Below are positions 20,769 through 25,207 of a stretch of DNA of 25,207 bases, piece by piece; position 1 is the stretch's first letter, and each line of letters begins with the position of its first letter. The notes under the pieces are model-generated. The model was not told the DNA's origin. It saw nothing but the letters and a program-made list of their open reading frames with translations, and ran no database searches. The position numbers and the translations under genes are program-made. Source of the DNA: Solirubrobacterales bacterium (GTDB lineage: Bacteria > Actinomycetota > Thermoleophilia > Solirubrobacterales > Solirubrobacteraceae); NCBI GenBank assembly GCA_003151895.1, contig PLYX01000038.1, positions 1 through 25,207 of the forward strand, read 5' to 3'.

Positions 20769-21643
20769 CGGAAGTCGCGGTCGCCTACATCCCCGTCCTG
20801 CACGAGGGATACCGGCGGTTCCTCGACGCACACGCCGCCGGCCGGCGCCTGTTCTTGATCGGTCCGACGCTCTACGCCGACTACCGGCCGCTCGCGAAGG
20901 ACATCCGCTGCCTCGATCCGGAGCTCGTGGCGGCGTCGATCAGGGCGTGGGGCATCTGTTCGCAGGTGGAGGTGCTGGACGAGCAGGGCGCCGAGCGACT
21001 GGCCGCTGAGAGTCCGACGCTCACGCTGCCGGCCGAGGACGTCAGCTACCAGATGGTGGAGCGCTATTTCAGCCGTTGCCCGGTTCGCTACGACACCGTG
21101 TTCCTGAGATGGGACAAGTCGCGCAGCGCTCAGCTGCTCGTGCCGACCGCCGCCGGCCAGGTGGAGGGCGACACGGTGCTCGCCGAGCTTGCCGCCGCCC
21201 CAAGAGCACACGGCGATGCGCTGCTCGCTGAGCTCGCCGCCGCCGCCGAGGCGCAGGGCGCGCGCAGCATCGACTGGTGGCGCCAGGTGGGCGCCGCGAT
21301 CCGCTTCAGCGACGGCACGATCGCATCGGCTCCCAGCGAACACAGCCCGCACCGCCTGAGCGCCTACGCCGCCGGCGACCCGCGCAGCAATTTCTTCAAG
21401 GGAGTGCACCTCGAGCTGTCGACCGCCACCCACGCCGAGGCACGACTGATAGCGCAGGCGGCGCGCGAGGGAACCTCGACGAAGTCGGCTGTCATGTACG
21501 TCACCGACTTCCCCTGCCCACCCTGCGCGAAGCTGATAGCCGCCGCTGGGATCGCGAAGCTCTACTTCCGCACCGGCTATGCGGTGCTCGACGGCGAGGA
21601 CGTGCTGGCGGCAGCCGGCGTCGAGGTCGTCCAGGTGGTGTGA
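20765..21643 (+). CDS. dCMP/cytidine deaminase-like protein with extra N-terminal region
   Basis: A 292-residue protein. The C-terminal 120 residues are a zinc deaminase domain: SPHRLSAYAAGDPRSNFFKGVHLELSTATHAEARLIA with HAE (223-225) and DFPCPPCAKLI with PCPPC (250-254), the zinc pair of dCMP deaminases. The first 170 residues are unusual, with YIPVLHEGYRRFL, RRLFLIGPTLYADYRPLAKDIRCLDPE and CPVRYDTVFLRWDKSRS; no family is recognised and it also has an Ala-rich linker of repeats like ELAAA. It may bind another nucleotide. Coupled by 4-base overlap to the upstream nucleotidyltransferase gene; MazG follows 21 bases later. Confidence 0.82.
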   Translation: MTEVAVAYIPVLHEGYRRFLDAHAAGRRLFLIGPTLYADYRPLAKDIRCLDPELVAASIRAWGICSQVEVLDEQGAERLAAESPTLTLPAEDVSYQMVERYFSRCPVRYDTVFLRWDKSRSAQLLVPTAAGQVEGDTVLAELAAAPRAHGDALLAELAAAAEAQGARSIDWWRQVGAAIRFSDGTIASAPSEHSPHRLSAYAAGDPRSNFFKGVHLELSTATHAEARLIAQAAREGTSTKSAVMYVTDFPCPPCAKLIAAAGIAKLYFRTGYAVLDGEDVLAAAGVEVVQVV

Positions 21644-21664
21644 GGGAACTCACGCGGAGAGCAC

Positions 21665-22738
21665 GTGACGACCGGACACGCCAACGTCAACGAACCGACA
21701 CGGGAGCGGGTGCGGGCGGCGATGCGACAGGTGGGCGGCTACTGGCGCCCGCTGGCCGCCGTCGCGCGCCTGCAGGAGGAGCTCGGCGAGCTGGCGGAGC
21801 TGCTCATGACCTGCACCCCCGACATCGAGCAGCACGCCGCTGATCTCGCCGAGCGGTGGCCGTCGGAGCTCGCCGAGCAATGCGCCTCCGAGCTTGCCGA
21901 CCTGTGGATCATCAGCACCGCCCTTGCCGACCAGTTCCTCGGCGCTGTCGCGGAGCCCGACTCATATCCGCGCAGACCGCAGCCCTCGTGTGACCTGCTG
22001 GGCGGCCTCGTCGCCGCGGCTGGGCGGATCGCGAGAATCGTCAACTACTACGACGGACCAAAGACACCACGCACGTTGGAGGGCTGGGTCCCGTTGAGCG
22101 ACGCCGTGGCGGAGCTCCACCGGGCGCTGGCTGACGTAGCGCACGCACACGACGTTGACCTGGCCTTCGCAGTCAACGAGAAGCTCGATGCGATTCCAGT
22201 CCTGGACGCTGGTCGCTTCCGGGGCGGCGACCACGACCCGAGCACCGCCATGTCTCTGGAGAGGTTTTTGGAGAGGTTTCGCCCGCATCAGGCCGCGAGC
22301 CTTGGCCCCCTTGCCGAGCGTGCGCGACTGGGGGGCAGTCCGGAGTGGTCCTCGAAATCCTTCACCTCAAATGTGGAGGCCATAGTCGTGGGACTCACCT
22401 CGTTCACAAGAGCAGCGGTTTGGGAGCGACTCGACGGCTACCTCATTTCCGGTCCGTCATTTGCCTCGATGGGGCTCTTGGACGATTGGCTCAGACGGCT
22501 CCTGGTCGAGATATCAGACCGTGATCCAGTGAATGAGCAGCCGGCGCCCGGTCCCCTCGACAGTGCCGATCGGCAGTTTGCCTTCAACGGACTGCGCCTA
22601 CTCGTCGCGGTGTTCTCGCCGCTCTACGACACGAGCGATCCGCGCCACTCACCGGCCGGCACGTTTGTATTGCTGGCCTACCCGGCCGGCGGCGCGGCGG
22701 GCTCCTTGACCACCCACGGCCCGTGCCAGCCGCCGTAG
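21665..22738 (+). CDS. MazG-like NTP pyrophosphohydrolase with C-terminal extension
   Basis: A 357-residue protein. Residues about 25-95 carry a MazG-type all-alpha motif: LQEELGELAELL (E38, E39, E42) and SELADLW (E76, D79), the ExxE-ExxD metal site. A second helical stretch follows (RIARIVNYYDG, AVAELHRALADVAHAHDV, AVNEKLDAIP). These enzymes split pyrophosphate from NTPs or dNTPs such as dCTP or dUTP. The last 150 residues do not look like MazG, are less GC-rich, and contain FAFNGLRLLVAVFSPLYDTSDP with a flavour of YqcI/YcgG-type proteins (weak). The stop lies 61 bases inside the convergent zwf gene, so the true C-terminus may be elongated by read-through after a stop loss. Confidence 0.7.
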   Translation: MTTGHANVNEPTRERVRAAMRQVGGYWRPLAAVARLQEELGELAELLMTCTPDIEQHAADLAERWPSELAEQCASELADLWIISTALADQFLGAVAEPDSYPRRPQPSCDLLGGLVAAAGRIARIVNYYDGPKTPRTLEGWVPLSDAVAELHRALADVAHAHDVDLAFAVNEKLDAIPVLDAGRFRGGDHDPSTAMSLERFLERFRPHQAASLGPLAERARLGGSPEWSSKSFTSNVEAIVVGLTSFTRAAVWERLDGYLISGPSFASMGLLDDWLRRLLVEISDRDPVNEQPAPGPLDSADRQFAFNGLRLLVAVFSPLYDTSDPRHSPAGTFVLLAYPAGGAAGSLTTHGPCQPP

Positions 22739-24159
22739 CCTGCCACCAACCTGTCCGCCTCGGAGGGACCCCACGTGCCGGGCGCGTAGGTGTGCACGGG
22801 CGGTGGCTGCTCGCCTGTCCCCGAACGGGGGAGCAGCGACTGGTAGATACGCCAGGTCTCCTCGACGCTGTCCTGGCGGGTGAAGCGCATGCTGTCGCCG
22901 CGCATCGCATCGAGTAGGAGCACCTCATACGGGGTGGGGGCCTCGCCGCCCTCCTGCGAGAACTCCATGTCGAGCGTGATCGCCTGCGGACCGCCCCGGT
23001 CGGCACGGTGGGCGTCGAGGATCAGCCTCGTGCCGGTGGAGGGGTCGAGCTTGATCACGAGTTGGTCGGGCTCGGGGCGGCGGTGCCCATGCTCCATGAA
23101 GCCGAGACGGGGTGGATGGCGAAACACGATGCGCAGCTCGGTCTGCGTGACAGGCAGCTTCTTGCCGGTGCGGATGAACCACGGGACCCCCGCCCAGCGC
23201 CAGTTGTCGATGTTCAGGCGCAGGGCGGCATAGGTCTCGGTGGCGGAGTCCCTGGCGACCCCGTCGATGTTCAGGTAGCCGTCGTACTGGCCGCGCACGT
23301 AGTGCGCCGGGTTGGTCGTCTCGGTGGAGCGGAACACCGCGAACTTGGCGTCCTTCAGCGTTTCCGCATCGTTGCCCGCGGGGGCCTCCATCGCGGCGGC
23401 CGCCACCAGCTGCATGAGGTGGTTGACGACCACGTCGCGCAACGCGCCCACAGGGTCGTAGAAGTGCCCGCGGTCCTCCACGCCGAAGCTCTCGGCCATC
23501 GTGATCTGCACGCACGCGACATGGTTGCGGTTCCAGATCGGCTCGATCATCGTGTTGCCGAAGCGCAGATACAGGAACTCGTCGGTCCCCATCTTTCCGA
23601 GGAAGTGGTCGATCCGATACAGCTGGGGCTCCTCGATGTATTGATGGATTTCCGCCGCCAGCGCGCGTGCTGAGGCAAGGTCGTGACCGAACGGCTTCTC
23701 CACCACCACGCGCGCGTTCTTGGTTACGCCGGCGCCGGCGAGCCCCTTGATGACCGTGCCGAATAGGAAGGGCGGGATCTCCAGATAGAAGACCGGGTTC
23801 TGCGCGTCTCCGAGCGCGGAGGCCACACGCGCGTAGGTGGCATCGTCGGCGAAGTCGCCGGCCACGTAGCTGAGTCGCTCGGCGAAGCGCTTGAACACCT
23901 GCTCGTCGATCGTCTCGCCACACGCTTCGATCGCGGCGCGCGCGTGCCCGCGCAGTTCTTCCACGCTCCAGCCGTCGGCGGCCACGCCCACGATCGGGCA
24001 GTCCAGCAGCCCGCGGCGCTCGAGCCGATACAGCGAGTGGAAGGTCATCACCTTGGCGAGGTCGCCGCTGATGCCGAACACCACCAGTACGTCGGCGGTC
24101 TGGGTGTGGCCCGTGGAGGCAGCCGCGGTTGCAGGCCGGAGTTGTGCCGCTGTGCTCAT
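22678..24159 (-). CDS. zwf: Glucose-6-phosphate 1-dehydrogenase
   Basis: A 493-residue enzyme of full length. It has the nucleotide-binding GISGDLAK (29-36), the EKPFGHD segment, the substrate-binding RIDHFLGK (182-189), RFGNTMIEPIWNRNHVACVQIT and WRWAGVPWFIRTGKKL. It oxidises glucose-6-phosphate to 6-phosphogluconolactone, supplying NADPH and pentose precursors. NADPH could serve the adjacent DHFR, though the pairing is probably incidental. The start ATG at 24159 has a GAAAGG-like site upstream on the minus strand. Its 3' end overlaps the MazG-like gene by 61 bases on the opposite strand. Confidence 0.95.
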   Translation of the reverse strand: MSTAAQLRPATAAASTGHTQTADVLVVFGISGDLAKVMTFHSLYRLERRGLLDCPIVGVAADGWSVEELRGHARAAIEACGETIDEQVFKRFAERLSYVAGDFADDATYARVASALGDAQNPVFYLEIPPFLFGTVIKGLAGAGVTKNARVVVEKPFGHDLASARALAAEIHQYIEEPQLYRIDHFLGKMGTDEFLYLRFGNTMIEPIWNRNHVACVQITMAESFGVEDRGHFYDPVGALRDVVVNHLMQLVAAAAMEAPAGNDAETLKDAKFAVFRSTETTNPAHYVRGQYDGYLNIDGVARDSATETYAALRLNIDNWRWAGVPWFIRTGKKLPVTQTELRIVFRHPPRLGFMEHGHRRPEPDQLVIKLDPSTGTRLILDAHRADRGGPQAITLDMEFSQEGGEAPTPYEVLLLDAMRGDSMRFTRQDSVEETWRIYQSLLPRSGTGEQPPPVHTYAPGTWGPSEADRLVAGYGGWHGPWVVKEPAAPPAG

Positions 24160-24254
24160 GAAGGCCTTTCGTCTCGAGGAGCAACGGTCTGCAGGGAGAT
24201 TGCAGATGCTCTCATCCTCACAGATGGGCGCACATCACCCGCATCGGATGACTT

Positions 24255-24292
24255 GGCATCGACGCTAGGATCCGGCATCGACGCTAGGATCC
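24255..24292. repeat. Two exact 19-base tandem copies at the rarA 3' end
   Basis: GGCATCGACGCTAGGATCC occurs at 24255-24273 and again at 24274-24292. The second copy holds the last codons and stop of rarA, the first is outside the gene, so it is a small duplication of the gene end. Confidence 0.85.
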
Positions 24293-25207
24293 GCGCCCGC
24301 GCGCCCGGCGGATCTCAGCCAGCCGCGTCGCGAGCTCCGCCTCGACGTCGTCGGGGTTGTAGAAGCGCGCGCCGATCGCCCCGTCAGGCGCAAGCTCTTG
24401 CGGCGTGATGTGGCCAGGGCGCCCGTGCGGATTGTCGTAGCCCTGTCCCCGTCCGCCGGAGCGCAACTGGACCGGTGGTGGCGTGGCGCCGTGCTCGCGC
24501 ACGAACTCACGGGCAGCGCCGATCGCGCGCTTGGCGGCATCGGACTTCGGCGCGAGCGAGAGGTAGATGGCGGCTTGCGCAAGCGCGAACTGGCACTCGG
24601 GTAGCCCCGCGTGCTCGACGGCGGCCGCGGCGCCGGTTGCGACGGTGAGTGCATCGGGGTCGGCGTTGCCGATGTCCTCGCTGGCCAGGATCACCATTCG
24701 CCGTGCGATGAAGCGAGGATCCTCTCCACCCTCGAGCATCACCGCCAGGTAGTAGAGCGAGGCGTCGGGGTCAGAGCCCCGGGTCGCCTTGATCCAGGCC
24801 GAGATCGTGTCGTAATGGCTGTCGGCCGCCTTGTCGTAATGGACGATCCGCCGCTGCAGCGCGTCTTCTGCGTGGCCGATAGTCACGCTGCCGGTGGCCG
24901 TCTCGCACGCGAGCTCCAGCGCGCTGAGCGCAGTGCGGGCGTCGCCGCCCGCGCGAGCCGCGAGCATCTCGATCGCCCCCTCGTCGACCTGCGCTTCCCC
25001 GCACTCACCACGTTCGAGCGCGCGACGCAGCAGCACGAGCACATGCTCCTGCGTGAGCTCCGACAGCTCGTACAGCCGGGTGCGCGACAGCAGGGCTTGG
25101 TTGACCTCGAACGACGGGTTCTCGGTCGTCGCGCAGATCAGGGTGATGGTGCCGTCCTCGACGTAAGGAAACACGGCGTCCTGTTGAGCTATGTTGAAGC
25201 GATGACT
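24284..25207 (-). CDS. rarA: Replication-associated recombination protein A, C-terminal part (5' end outside window)
   Basis: The frame is open to the window edge. It begins within SHRFNIAQQDAVFPYVEDG, the Walker B-adjacent region (DEIHRFNKxQQD), and continues with TITLICATTENPSFEVNQALLSR (sensor 1 and the arginine-finger loop), which is the RarA/MgsA/WRNIP1 pattern. After the AAA lid comes the RarA C-terminal tetramerisation domain with YHYDTISAWIKATRGSDPDASLYYLA-like text (HYDTISAWIK), and ARRMVILASEDIGNADP. It works at stalled replication forks with SSB. Length and motifs are normal for the family as far as visible. Confidence 0.93.
   Translation of the reverse strand, partial: SHRFNIAQQDAVFPYVEDGTITLICATTENPSFEVNQALLSRTRLYELSELTQEHVLVLLRRALERGECGEAQVDEGAIEMLAARAGGDARTALSALELACETATGSVTIGHAEDALQRRIVHYDKAADSHYDTISAWIKATRGSDPDASLYYLAVMLEGGEDPRFIARRMVILASEDIGNADPDALTVATGAAAAVEHAGLPECQFALAQAAIYLSLAPKSDAAKRAIGAAREFVREHGATPPPVQLRSGGRGQGYDNPHGRPGHITPQELAPDGAIGARFYNPDDVEAELATRLAEIRRARGRGS

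Noticed and set aside
22925..24184. A 419-codon frame on the minus strand
   Set aside because: Shifted frame within zwf on the same strand; very Arg-rich and without motifs.

Overview
The window is GC-rich actinobacterial-type chromosome. Codon use, many GTG starts and the mix of families (DHRS12-like SDR, GT4 plus amylo-alpha-1,6-glucosidase, DIP1984, a DUF5925-like AAA protein) suggest a Thermoleophilia/Solirubrobacterales-like organism. That placement is inferred from protein style, not from a marker gene.

Layout. (1) 1-943: end of an SDR dehydrogenase followed by an SRPBCC protein. (2) About 1000-12400 is an accessory, defence-like region. It holds a PaeR7I/XhoI-type adenine methyltransferase and its endonuclease, the latter cut short by a 2.2-kb IS1634-like element. 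It also holds a shortened NERD-type membrane protein, an Xre/RES toxin-antitoxin pair, a DUF5925-like AAA ATPase, a DIP1984 protein, an orphan regulator resembling restriction-modification controller proteins, a DUF6932/XRE pair, a ribbon-helix-helix/ParE pair and two small unknown coupled genes. Two imperfect repeats that look like tRNA 3' ends (1007-1067 and 7590-7646) bracket the R-M/IS/RES part. (3) 12528-15958: a sugar module with a GT4 glycosyltransferase, a glycogen-debranching-type glucosidase and a small unknown protein. (4) 15983-22738: an unusual pyrimidine-nucleotide cluster in three transcription blocks. (5) 22678-25207: zwf (glucose-6-phosphate dehydrogenase) and the C-terminal part of rarA.

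The nucleotide cluster is the most notable part. One plus-strand block encodes an MtrA-like domain fused to an archaeal-type thymidylate synthase, followed by a ParB/sulfiredoxin-like protein. A minus-strand block encodes a canonical thymidylate synthase, dihydrofolate reductase and a HIT protein. A divergent plus-strand block encodes a HxGH nucleotidyltransferase, a deoxycytidylate-deaminase-like protein with a large extra N-terminal region, and a MazG-like pyrophosphohydrolase with a C-terminal extension. MazG, deaminase, ThyA and DHFR together could supply dTMP from dCTP. The second TS-family enzyme, the ParB-like protein, the nucleotidyltransferase and the HIT protein have no place in that standard route and suggest an additional pyrimidine-modifying or salvage chemistry. 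That last point is inference.
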